From contig DBDN01000043.1 of NCBI GenBank assembly GCA_002293615.1, forward strand, positions 15,077-20,772: a DNA stretch of 5,696 nucleotides. Direction: 5' to 3'. The notes beneath the pieces were generated by a model. It was given only the letters and a program-made list of their open reading frames with translations. It searched no databases and was not told where the DNA came from. The position numbers and the translations under genes are program-made. How positions within the stretch are numbered: position 1 is the stretch's first letter; each line of letters begins with the position of its first letter. The stretch is from Betaproteobacteria bacterium UBA931. Its GTDB lineage: Bacteria > Pseudomonadota > Gammaproteobacteria > Burkholderiales > Casimicrobiaceae. Below are positions 1-5,696 of this stretch, in pieces.

Positions 1-758
1 GCATCTTTGCGTGCCGCATTTTCCAGCGCGTAAAATAACAAATACGCTGCACCCTTATCTTTCGGCGTCGGTTTGGTTGCCAGATATTTCAAAGGTTGGC
101 GCTCCGCCTGAGTAAAAGTTTTCTCATCGGTTTTTTCTTTGGCCACCATCATCCGCCACAATGATTTTGCCAGTGCGGTATTGCCGTTTTCCGATGCCAG
201 CCGAAAGCGGGCGACAATATCATCGTGCGTCAATATCCCCTTATCGACCATCGCCGAAATCACATCATCGCACGATTTAGGCAACGATTTTCCGGTGAGC
301 CACAGTGTTTTGCCCGCCGCCAGCGCGCCGACACCGTCGCGGTCATACCGGTAACTGATCCCGTAGCAGCGCAGTTCGATATCCTCGCCGGCGATAGGAT
401 AATCCATCGCAAAATATATCCAGTTTTTCTGTTTGCCAAGCGCTTTGAGCCATGCCGACAATAACGGCTGCGCCAGCGGCCCGTCTTGTTCCGATTCGAC
501 AAACGTGCGCATCATTTTTTCATATTGACCCAAGTGCGCGCTGTCTTTTTCAAAAGCCGTACGCAAATACCAATAAGTGACATACGGCGCCAAAATATGA
601 TTTTGGGCATCCAATCGGGTAAATGCACTTAAATCTTTTTTCTCAAACGCCTTTTTAGCTCCGATAATCGCCGAATCGCCCGTTATTTTTTTGATGGGCT
701 GTGCGCCGACCGATAAACAGGCCATAAATATGAGAAAAAAAATTAAACAATGGCGCAT
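1..758 (-). CDS. slt: Soluble lytic murein transglycosylase, N-terminal part (cut by window edge)
   Basis: An open frame reads leftward from an ATG at 758-756 for 252 codons with no stop, so the C-terminal part lies outside the window. The protein starts with a short basic end and a hydrophobic stretch (residues 5-18) ending VGA|QP, a plausible signal peptidase I site, so it should act in the periplasm. Residues about 25-252 are Lys/Ala-rich and helical, as in the ring-shaped alpha-superhelical domain of Slt70. The best landmarks are C131 in LRCYGISYRY and residues 150-163 (KTLWLTGKSLPKSC), followed by ARFRLASENGNTALAKSL; C131 and C163 match the cysteine pair of E. coli Slt. Family enzymes cleave the MurNAc-GlcNAc bond of peptidoglycan to give 1,6-anhydro products, but the catalytic goose-lysozyme-like domain is not visible, so activity cannot be judged. 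The start is supported by the signal peptide and a purine-rich stretch (AGGGACGGG, 775-767). It is divergent from purK. Confidence 0.82.
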   Translation of the reverse strand, partial: MRHCLIFFLIFMACLSVGAQPIKKITGDSAIIGAKKAFEKKDLSAFTRLDAQNHILAPYVTYWYLRTAFEKDSAHLGQYEKMMRTFVESEQDGPLAQPLLSAWLKALGKQKNWIYFAMDYPIAGEDIELRCYGISYRYDRDGVGALAAGKTLWLTGKSLPKSCDDVISAMVDKGILTHDDIVARFRLASENGNTALAKSLWRMMVAKEKTDEKTFTQAERQPLKYLATKPTPKDKGAAYLLFYALENAARKD

Positions 759-812
759 TGTGAAAACCCGTCCCTGATCTCATTTTTCAGTATTTTTGCT
801 GAAATCGAATCA

Positions 813-821
813 ATCATAGCA
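813..821 (-). promoter_or_regulatory. Candidate extended -10 promoter for slt
   Basis: Read on the minus strand, this is TGCTATGAT, which fits the extended -10 pattern TGnTATAAT with one mismatch. It would start transcription near 806, giving a leader of roughly 48 bases before the slt ATG at 758. No good -35 hexamer lies 16-18 bases upstream, which is tolerable for extended -10 promoters. It is a consensus match only. Confidence 0.35.
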
Positions 822-876
822 GTAATCATACTTAAAACCATCGGTATGCGACACGAAGTTATCGAAACATGCAAAC

Positions 877-886
877 TGATGCATCA
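877..886. repeat. Perfect 10-bp palindrome beside the purK promoter
   Basis: TGATGCATCA is identical to its reverse complement and ends immediately before the candidate -35 hexamer at 887. It overlaps a wider sequence, 869-884 (ATGCAAACTGATGCAT), that shares the GCAAAC half and several outer bases with the 16-base PUR box of enteric bacteria, but lacks the central CG. A direct repeat TCGAAAC (862-868 and 890-896) brackets the palindrome. This placement would suit an operator, but short palindromes also occur by chance and no regulator is visible in the window. Confidence 0.3.
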
Positions 887-915
887 TTGTCGAAACGATA
901 AGGGTAAAATATACT
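887..915 (+). promoter_or_regulatory. Candidate sigma-70 promoter for the purK operon
   Basis: TTGTCG (887-892, four of six -35 consensus bases) is separated by exactly 17 bases from TATACT (910-915, five of six -10 bases). Transcription would start near 922, about 20 bases before the purK ATG at 942. This is the best promoter match in the divergent region and the only one seen ahead of the four rightward genes. A second candidate overlaps it: a perfect TTGACA (919-924) with TATGAA 16 bases on (941-946), preceded by TG. That one would start transcription inside the annotated purK frame and would fit only if translation begins at the downstream ATG at 1044. Confidence 0.5.
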
Positions 916-941
916 AATTTGACAATACGGTAATTATTGCT

Positions 942-2207
942 ATGAATAATAACCATATCGCCTGTCCTTCCAGCCATGTCAATCCGCCTGATGTCACGCC
1001 CCGACAAGAAGGCTGGTTCGATACGCAACCACAGCCACCGGAAATGCTGGCGTCTGGCGCATGGATTGCATTATTTGGCGGTGGCCAGCTTGGCAGCATG
1101 TTCTGCGATGCCGCGCAAAAACTTGGTTTCAAGGTAGTTTCGGTCGATCCGACCCCCGACGCGCCGATTGCCAATCGTGCCGATGCGCACTGGACTTCCG
1201 ATTACAACGATCCGGTGATGCTTGATGCCGTAACCAAGCAGGCGGCAGTGGCTACCATCGAATTCGAAAATATCCCTTATATCGCGCTTGCCGAAGTTGC
1301 GCGTGCCATTCCCTTGCGTCCGTCAGTAGACAGTATCCAAACCGCGCAGGATCGCGCCGAAGAAAAAGCCTTTTTTGCGCGCCATGGTTTGCCGGTCGTA
1401 CCGTTTTTATATGTCCGCGATCTTGCTGACCTTAACAACGCGCCCGAATATCTTTTCCCGGGCTTTCTGAAAACGGCGCGTTTCGGCTACGACGGCAAAG
1501 GGCAGTACTTCGTTGATATTCCGCGTAAGCTCCGCGCCGCGTTCGATCAAGCCGGCGCTGTTCACTGCGTTTTCGAAGCGTTGATCGATTTAAAGATGGA
1601 AATTTCCGTACAAATCGCTCGTGACGCACAAGGCAATATCGCATTTTGGCCGATCGCCGAAAACCAGCATCGCAATAATATTCTCGATACCACTATTGCA
1701 CCGGCGCGTGTTTCCAGCGAAATTGTCGCGCTTGCCCGTCAACACGCACAAACAATTGTCGAAGCGCTCGGCTATCAAGGCGTACTTTGCGTTGAATTTT
1801 TTGTTGACGAAAATAGTAATCTTTTTGTCAATGAAATGGCGCCACGCCCGCATAATTCGGGGCATCACACCATTGAATCGTGTATCACGTCACAGTTTGA
1901 GCAACAAGTGCGTATCGTAACCGGCTTACCACTTGGCGACACCACACAAAAAACACCAGCGGTAATGGTCAACCTGCTTGGCGACTTATGGTTTACAAAA
2001 GGCGAAAATGCCATTGAACCGGATTGGCAATTTTTACTGAAAGGTATTGAGCACGCTACACTGCATCTCTACGGGAAAAAAACAGCACGGCATGGACGCA
2101 AGATGGGGCATATTACTTTTTGCGCGCCAAGTATTGAAAAAGCGATGGTTGCCGCCGATACTTTTCGCACCCGCGTCGGACTACCGCCGATTGCGTCCGC
2201 GCATTGA
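942..2207 (+). CDS. purK: N5-carboxyaminoimidazole ribonucleotide synthase (PurK), ATP-grasp enzyme
   Basis: PurK makes N5-carboxy-AIR from AIR, bicarbonate and ATP in cytosolic purine biosynthesis; PurE then rearranges the product. The frame gives 421 residues. Visible family blocks are the N-terminal nucleotide-fold loop GGGQLG (46-51), EFENIP (107-112), AQDRAEEKAFF (135-145), the ATP-grasp segment LKTARFGYDGKGQYFV (176-191), FEALIDLKMEISV (211-223), AENQHRNNILD (239-249), VEFFVD (284-289), NEMAPRPHNSGHHT (297-310) with metal/ATP-binding residues, and the C-terminal LHLYGKKTARHGRKMGH (374-390). All expected blocks are present and in order, so it looks intact. About 40 residues precede GGGQLG, more than is usual. 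The ATG at 1044 (residue 35, MLASGAW) would give 387 residues and a more typical N-terminus. I kept 942 because the best promoter sits just upstream, with only a weak ribosome-site match (GGTAA, 929-933). Residue 52 is Ser where the family normally has Arg (GQLGRM). purE is not adjacent. Confidence 0.95.
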   Translation: MNNNHIACPSSHVNPPDVTPRQEGWFDTQPQPPEMLASGAWIALFGGGQLGSMFCDAAQKLGFKVVSVDPTPDAPIANRADAHWTSDYNDPVMLDAVTKQAAVATIEFENIPYIALAEVARAIPLRPSVDSIQTAQDRAEEKAFFARHGLPVVPFLYVRDLADLNNAPEYLFPGFLKTARFGYDGKGQYFVDIPRKLRAAFDQAGAVHCVFEALIDLKMEISVQIARDAQGNIAFWPIAENQHRNNILDTTIAPARVSSEIVALARQHAQTIVEALGYQGVLCVEFFVDENSNLFVNEMAPRPHNSGHHTIESCITSQFEQQVRIVTGLPLGDTTQKTPAVMVNLLGDLWFTKGENAIEPDWQFLLKGIEHATLHLYGKKTARHGRKMGHITFCAPSIEKAMVAADTFRTRVGLPPIASAH

Positions 2208-2665
2208 TGGTAACAACGCCTTTTCTGTCGCTGTACCGCGCCGAACAATTGACTTTGCTCGAGCAGCAAAGATCTTTACTGTCCAAAGAGTTTGCCGTAC
2301 TTTTTACCGCAGTGTTTTTTTGTGCCGAATGGTGCGCGGTCTGCCGCGATTTTACGCCGATATGTCAGCAAACAGCTACCCGCTATCGTAAACAATACAC
2401 GGACACGCTTTTCATTTTGCTGGATATCGAAGATGATGAGGCGCTCATCGGCACATTGACCATCGACAATTTTCCGATGATGGCCGTTTTTCGCAATAAT
2501 GATTTGATACAATTCAGTACTATCCGCGCCCGTGAAGATGCGCTGATAAACAGCCTGAAAACATCGCGGAACGTTTCGCGTATTTTAAGCAACCATCCAG
2601 AATTACTCGCTTTGCGGCAAACCCTGTTTGCGTATGCCGACCATCAGGAAACAACCGTTTTATGA
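2207..2665 (+). CDS. Thioredoxin-fold protein with WCAVC motif
   Basis: This encodes a 152-residue cytosolic-looking protein without signal peptide or membrane segment. Residues 30-46 form a hydrophobic strand followed by the redox motif W42-C43-A44-V45-C46, then a helix; LFILLDIEDDE (68-78) matches the next strand, and NFPMMAVF (88-95) holds the expected cis-proline (P90). The order strand, CxxC helix, strand, cis-Pro strand is that of thioredoxins, so thiol-disulfide exchange is likely, but the partner is unknown. The CxxC interior is Ala-Val rather than the Gly-Pro of classical thioredoxin, so its redox potential may differ. There are about 35 residues before the CxxC strand and a C-terminal tail of about 40 residues after the fold. 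The start ATG shares a base with the purK stop (TGATG); no Shine-Dalgarno is evident, so translation is probably coupled to purK. A TTG three bases earlier is also in frame but less likely. Its place before gshA suggests a link to thiol metabolism; this is inference. Confidence 0.82.
   Translation: MVTTPFLSLYRAEQLTLLEQQRSLLSKEFAVLFTAVFFCAEWCAVCRDFTPICQQTATRYRKQYTDTLFILLDIEDDEALIGTLTIDNFPMMAVFRNNDLIQFSTIRAREDALINSLKTSRNVSRILSNHPELLALRQTLFAYADHQETTVL
2646..2651 (+). promoter_or_regulatory. Ribosome binding site of gshA
   Basis: AGGAAA lies 10 bases before the gshA ATG at 2662, inside the end of the thioredoxin-like gene. It supports the chosen gshA start, and it is the only convincing Shine-Dalgarno match among the internal starts of the rightward gene set. 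Confidence 0.5.
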
Positions 2666-4227
2666 CCGGACGCTTCGAACAACGTTTACGCCGACTCACC
2701 GAACACGGCAATATCGAAATATTGAAAAATATTTCGATCGGTCTGGAGCGCGAAAGCCTGCGTGTCACCCATGCCGGCCTAGTCAGCCGCCGCGGGCACC
2801 CGACTGCATTGGGCAGCGCGCTTACGCATCCTTCCATTACCACCGACTACGCTGAGTCGCTGCTTGAGTTCGTTACGCCGCCGTGCCCATCGTCAGACGA
2901 CGCGTTAAAAAAGCTTGCCGCGATGATGCAATATACGGCACGCCATATTGACGATGAGTATTTATGGAGCGCCAGCATGCCTTGCGACCTGGGTCGCGAA
3001 GAGGCCATCCGCGTCGCCGAATATGGCACCTCCAACAGTGCACACAAAAAGCATTTGTACCGCGTCGGGCTTGGCTACCGCTATGGTAAAGCCATGCAAA
3101 TGATTGCCGGTATTCATTACAATTTCTCTTTTGCTGATGAAGTCTGGCCGGTTCTGCGCATGATTGACGAAAGCGACGAATCTATTTGGGCTTTTCGTTC
3201 ACGCCGTTATCTTGATCTTGCCCGCAATATTCAGCGTACCGGCTTTATCGTACCGTATTTGTTTGGCGCATCGCCTGCATTGAGCCGATCTTTCTTGATC
3301 GATAAGCCCGACAACCTGCCGAAGTTCGACGAACAAACGCGTTATTACCCCGAGGCGACATCATTACGGCTGTCTGATCTTGGTTATAATAATCGTAAAT
3401 GTTCATTTACCGTATCGTTCAACAGCCTCGACGAATATTGCAGAAATCTTTATCAGGCGACACATACTCCTTGCCCGAATTTTGCCAAGATCGGCCTTAC
3501 CGTCGACGGCAAACGCGTACAATTAAACACCAATATTCTTCAGATCGAAAACGAATACTATGCGTCGGTTCGCCCCAAACAACCACCGCAGGATGAAAAC
3601 GAAACACCAAGCCAAGCATTGCATCACCGAGGTATCGGATATATCGAAATGCGCTTGCTCGATATCTCGCCTTTTCATCCACTTGGCGTTGACAGTGAAA
3701 CGTTGTACTTTCTCCAGGCATGGATGACCGCCTGTCTTTTACTCGACTCGCCCGTATTTGACGAACAGGAGCGCTCTCTACTGGAAAAAAATCTTTCAAA
3801 TATTGCCGCCAATGGACGTAACGCGCAAACGATGATGACTCGCCTTGATGGCGGTAGTGTGTCGGTTCACACAGCGCTTGCCTCTTTATTCGAATACGTC
3901 GGTATCGTTTGCGATCTTTTGGGCGCACCATACCAGCGGGCATTTACGCGCCAGAAGCAAAAGTTGTGCGATCCCGAGTGTACGCCTTCTGCACAAGTGC
4001 TCAAGGAAATGCGCGAACAACACGAATCCTTCCAGTCGTTCGCGTTTCGTTATGCGCAACAGCACACTCAATGGCTACGCGATCAACCGCTCTCCGAAGA
4101 AAATAAACAGTATTTTTCGCATCTTGCCGCAATCTCGTTAAACCGGCAGAAAGAAATCGAAGAGAGCGACCTCCTCTCTTTTGACGAATATCTCCAATTA
4201 AGCGAATACGCAGCCAACCAATACTGA
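2662..4227 (+). CDS. gshA: Glutamate-cysteine ligase (gamma-glutamylcysteine synthetase), E. coli type
   Basis: GshA joins glutamate and cysteine with ATP to give gamma-glutamylcysteine, the first step of glutathione synthesis, in the cytosol. The 521 residues are close to the 518 of E. coli GshA and match it along the length: GLERESLRV (27-35), [11 protein letters not shown] (60-70), [37 protein letters not shown] (121-157), [11 protein letters not shown] (234-244), [32 protein letters not shown] (275-306) and [17 protein letters not shown] (327-343). Residues E29, E31, D62, E69, H152, E329 and R331 line up, with a constant small offset, with the metal- and substrate-binding residues known in E. 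coli GshA, so the enzyme is probably active. The C-terminal third is less conserved but helical as in the family. The ATG overlaps the preceding stop by four bases (ATGA) and has its own AGGAAA site. The second glutathione gene, gshB, is not in the window. A perfect hairpin lies within codons 18-26. Confidence 0.96.
   Translation: MTGRFEQRLRRLTEHGNIEILKNISIGLERESLRVTHAGLVSRRGHPTALGSALTHPSITTDYAESLLEFVTPPCPSSDDALKKLAAMMQYTARHIDDEYLWSASMPCDLGREEAIRVAEYGTSNSAHKKHLYRVGLGYRYGKAMQMIAGIHYNFSFADEVWPVLRMIDESDESIWAFRSRRYLDLARNIQRTGFIVPYLFGASPALSRSFLIDKPDNLPKFDEQTRYYPEATSLRLSDLGYNNRKCSFTVSFNSLDEYCRNLYQATHTPCPNFAKIGLTVDGKRVQLNTNILQIENEYYASVRPKQPPQDENETPSQALHHRGIGYIEMRLLDISPFHPLGVDSETLYFLQAWMTACLLLDSPVFDEQERSLLEKNLSNIAANGRNAQTMMTRLDGGSVSVHTALASLFEYVGIVCDLLGAPYQRAFTRQKQKLCDPECTPSAQVLKEMREQHESFQSFAFRYAQQHTQWLRDQPLSEENKQYFSHLAAISLNRQKEIEESDLLSFDEYLQLSEYAANQY
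2713..2738 (+). repeat. Perfect 11-bp inverted repeat with GAAA loop inside gshA
   Basis: ATCGAAATATT (2713-2723) and AATATTTCGAT (2728-2738) are exact reverse complements separated by GAAA, which in RNA would be a GNRA-type tetraloop. The structure covers gshA codons 18-26, beginning 51 bases after the start codon. It has no U-tract after it, so it is not an intrinsic terminator. The stem is A/T-rich with two G-C pairs. Whether it forms or matters in the mRNA is not known; possible roles are tuning gshA translation or serving as a processing site. Confidence 0.55.
4160..4182 (+). repeat. Stem-loop followed by four T at the end of gshA (weak terminator-like)
   Basis: AAGAGAG (4160-4166) pairs with CTCTCTT (4174-4180) across a 7-base loop, and TTTT ends at 4182. 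The stem has only three G-C pairs and its last two T belong to the T run, so it is a poor intrinsic terminator. It lies within the last 25 codons of gshA, some 50 bases before the fhs start, where partial termination or RNA processing could lower fhs expression. It may equally be chance in a Glu/Ser/Leu-coding stretch. Confidence 0.25.
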
Positions 4228-4235
4228 TTCACCTC

Positions 4236-5696
4236 ATGACGCAAAAATCCGTGCTTTCTGATTTGGCTATTTCCCGGCGCGTATCGCCGCAACCGATTCA
4301 AAAAATTGCCGCCAAAATCGACATCCCTGAGCATGCGTTGATTTATTACGGAAAAGACAAAGCCAAGCTTTCATCTGACTTTCTCGCCACGCAGAAAAAC
4401 AATGCTCCCGGCAAACTGATTCTGGTTACCGCCATCAATCCGACGCCTGCCGGCGAAGGAAAAACCACCACAACCATCGGCTTGCACGACGCGCTATGCC
4501 GCATCGGCAAACGGTCGCTGGCCTGCTTGCGTGAACCGAGTCTCGGCCCGTGTTTTGGCGTCAAAGGCGGCGCCACCGGCGGTGGTTACGCGCAAGTAAC
4601 ACCGATGGACGCCATTAATCTTCATTTTACCGGCGATTTTCATGCGATCACTGCTTCGCATAATCTGCTCTCGGCAATGATCGACAACCATCTGCATTGG
4701 GGCAACGCGCTTGGCATCGATACACGTCATATTCAGTGGCCGCGTGTTCTTGATCTCAATGATCGCGCGTTGCGTCATGCCGTCATCGGATTGGGTGGCG
4801 CGCCCCACGGCATACCGCGTGAAGAAAATTTTGACATTACCGTTGCTTCCGAACTGATGGCCATTTTGTGTCTCGCCGAAAACTTGCAAGATCTTGAAAG
4901 ACGTATTGCCCGTACCGTTGTCGCCTATAACAAAAACGGCGATCCGGTAACCGCTGCCGACCTCAAAGCCGTCGGCGCGATCATGGCGTTGCTCAAAGAC
5001 GCGCTCTTGCCAAACCTTGTGCAAACGCTCGAACACAATCCTGTTCTAATTCACGGCGGCCCGTTTGCCAATATTGCGCATGGCTGCAATTCGGTGATGG
5101 CAACAAGCTCCGCACTTAAGCTCGCTGATTACGTCGTTACCGAGGCCGGATTCGGTGCGGATTTAGGCGCGGAAAAATTCTTCGATATCAAATGCCGCCT
5201 GGCAAATCTGGCGCCTTCGGCGGCGGTCATCGTCGCGACGGTTCGCGCGTTGAAAATGCACGGCGGTGTTGCCAAAGAAAACCTTGGTAAACCCGATGCT
5301 GATGCTGTCCGGCGCGGTTGTGCTAATCTTACGCGCCATATCGGCAATATTCGTCAGTTCGGTGTTCCCATTGCTGTCGCCGTCAACCATTTCGACGGCG
5401 ACAATGAGGAAGAGTTTGCCGCAATCCGCACCGTTGCCGAGCAACACAATACGCCGCTGGCGCATTGCACGCATTGGGCCGACGGCAGCAAAGGTGCCGT
5501 CGATCTCGCGGAAAAAGTTATCGCGCTCGCCGAGCAAAGCAATGCAGCGTTCACACTGCTTTATCCCGACACAATGCCGCTTGTCGAAAAAGTCCGCACC
5601 GTTGCCAACCGTATTTACGGCGCGGCAGATATTGAATTAAGCGCGACTGCCGCGAAGCAATTCGCGCAACTGGAGCGTACCGGACACGGTAATAAA
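4236..5696 (+). CDS. fhs: Formate-tetrahydrofolate ligase, C-terminus cut by window edge
   Basis: Fhs makes 10-formyltetrahydrofolate from formate, THF and ATP in the cytosol, feeding one-carbon units into purine synthesis and initiator-tRNA formylation. An open frame of 487 codons runs off the right edge; the family is usually about 555-560 residues, so some 70 are missing. Landmarks are the P-loop TPAGEGKTT (70-78), LREPSLGP (98-105), the family signature [11 protein letters not shown] (108-118), [25 protein letters not shown] (127-151), [42 protein letters not shown], the second signature [12 protein letters not shown] (333-344), and VAVNHFDGD. All ATP- and folate-site blocks seen here are intact. 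The ATG lies 8 bases after the gshA stop and is not preceded by a Shine-Dalgarno match (the bases before it are TTCACCTC), so it probably depends on ribosomes finishing gshA. Sharing a transcript with purK makes sense, since 10-formyl-THF is the formyl donor in later purine steps. Confidence 0.96.
   Translation, partial: MTQKSVLSDLAISRRVSPQPIQKIAAKIDIPEHALIYYGKDKAKLSSDFLATQKNNAPGKLILVTAINPTPAGEGKTTTTIGLHDALCRIGKRSLACLREPSLGPCFGVKGGATGGGYAQVTPMDAINLHFTGDFHAITASHNLLSAMIDNHLHWGNALGIDTRHIQWPRVLDLNDRALRHAVIGLGGAPHGIPREENFDITVASELMAILCLAENLQDLERRIARTVVAYNKNGDPVTAADLKAVGAIMALLKDALLPNLVQTLEHNPVLIHGGPFANIAHGCNSVMATSSALKLADYVVTEAGFGADLGAEKFFDIKCRLANLAPSAAVIVATVRALKMHGGVAKENLGKPDADAVRRGCANLTRHIGNIRQFGVPIAVAVNHFDGDNEEEFAAIRTVAEQHNTPLAHCTHWADGSKGAVDLAEKVIALAEQSNAAFTLLYPDTMPLVEKVRTVANRIYGAADIELSATAAKQFAQLERTGHGNK

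Noticed and set aside
171..180. DNA uptake sequences (Pasteurellaceae AAGTGCGGT or Neisseria GCCGTCTGAA)
   Set aside because: Only near matches were seen, such as CAGTGCGGT here and AAGTGCGTA near 1906; no exact copy was found on reading either strand, so no uptake family is inferred.
139..464. Plus-strand short frames at the left edge
   Set aside because: They lie opposite the uninterrupted slt frame, which has a signal peptide and family motifs.
717..758. Lipoprotein signal in Slt (FMAC, Cys at residue 14)
   Set aside because: Phe at -3 and Met at -2 do not fit a lipobox, the stretch before Cys is short, and VGA|QP gives a better signal peptidase I site.
759..941. Riboswitch or small RNA in the divergent spacer
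   Set aside because: The leaders predicted from the candidate promoters are only about 20 and 48 bases, too short for a known purine or THF riboswitch, and no such conserved core was seen.
2204..2206. TTG start for the thioredoxin-like gene
   Set aside because: The ATG at 2207 overlaps the purK stop in the usual TGATG coupling arrangement, and the TTG would add only one residue.
2047..2391. Plus-strand frame of 114 codons spanning the purK end and the thioredoxin-like start
   Set aside because: It overlaps two recognised genes in another frame; the conserved PurK C-terminal block and the WCAVC motif are in the chosen frames.
3497..3943. Minus-strand open frame of 148 codons opposite gshA
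   Set aside because: It is antisense to conserved GshA blocks, is rich in Arg as shadow frames are, and has no recognisable domain.
4494..5036. Minus-strand open frame of 180 codons opposite fhs
   Set aside because: It lies fully within the clearly recognised fhs gene, shows no family motif, and is typical of an antisense shadow in a gene with few stop-generating codons.

Overview
The window is a compact stretch of proteobacterial chromosome carrying five protein genes and no RNA gene, mobile element or CRISPR array that I can see. A leftward gene, running off the left edge, encodes the N-terminal part of a Slt-type soluble lytic murein transglycosylase. A divergent 183-base intergenic region follows. 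Then comes a rightward, tightly packed run of four genes: purK (N5-carboxyaminoimidazole ribonucleotide synthase), a small thioredoxin-fold protein, gshA (proteobacterial type glutamate-cysteine ligase) and fhs (formate-tetrahydrofolate ligase), the last cut by the right edge.

The Slt and GshA families and the PurK wording (for example NEMAPRPHNSGHHT and the LHLYGKKTARHGRKMGH block) point to a proteobacterium. From remembered family sequences I favour a betaproteobacterium of moderate, near-balanced base composition, but a gammaproteobacterium cannot be excluded. No genus is assigned.

The four rightward genes look like one transcript. The purK stop and the thioredoxin-like start share a base (TGATG), the thioredoxin-like stop and gshA start overlap by four bases (ATGA), and only 8 bases separate gshA from fhs. 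The only promoter-like sequence ahead of the set lies in the divergent region (TTGTCG, 17 bases, TATACT). Functionally the set joins purine synthesis (PurK, plus 10-formyl-THF from Fhs, the formyl donor for two purine ring carbons) with thiol metabolism (GshA and a CxxC protein). purE, the usual partner of purK, is not next to it here.

I found no previously unknown system. The best items for a second look are a perfect 11-bp inverted repeat with a GAAA loop just inside gshA, a palindrome with a partial PUR-box resemblance abutting the purK promoter, the mixed purine/thiol/C1 operon with a small thioredoxin-like protein bearing WCAVC, and the uncertain PurK start. Apart from the 183-base divergent spacer the window is almost entirely coding.
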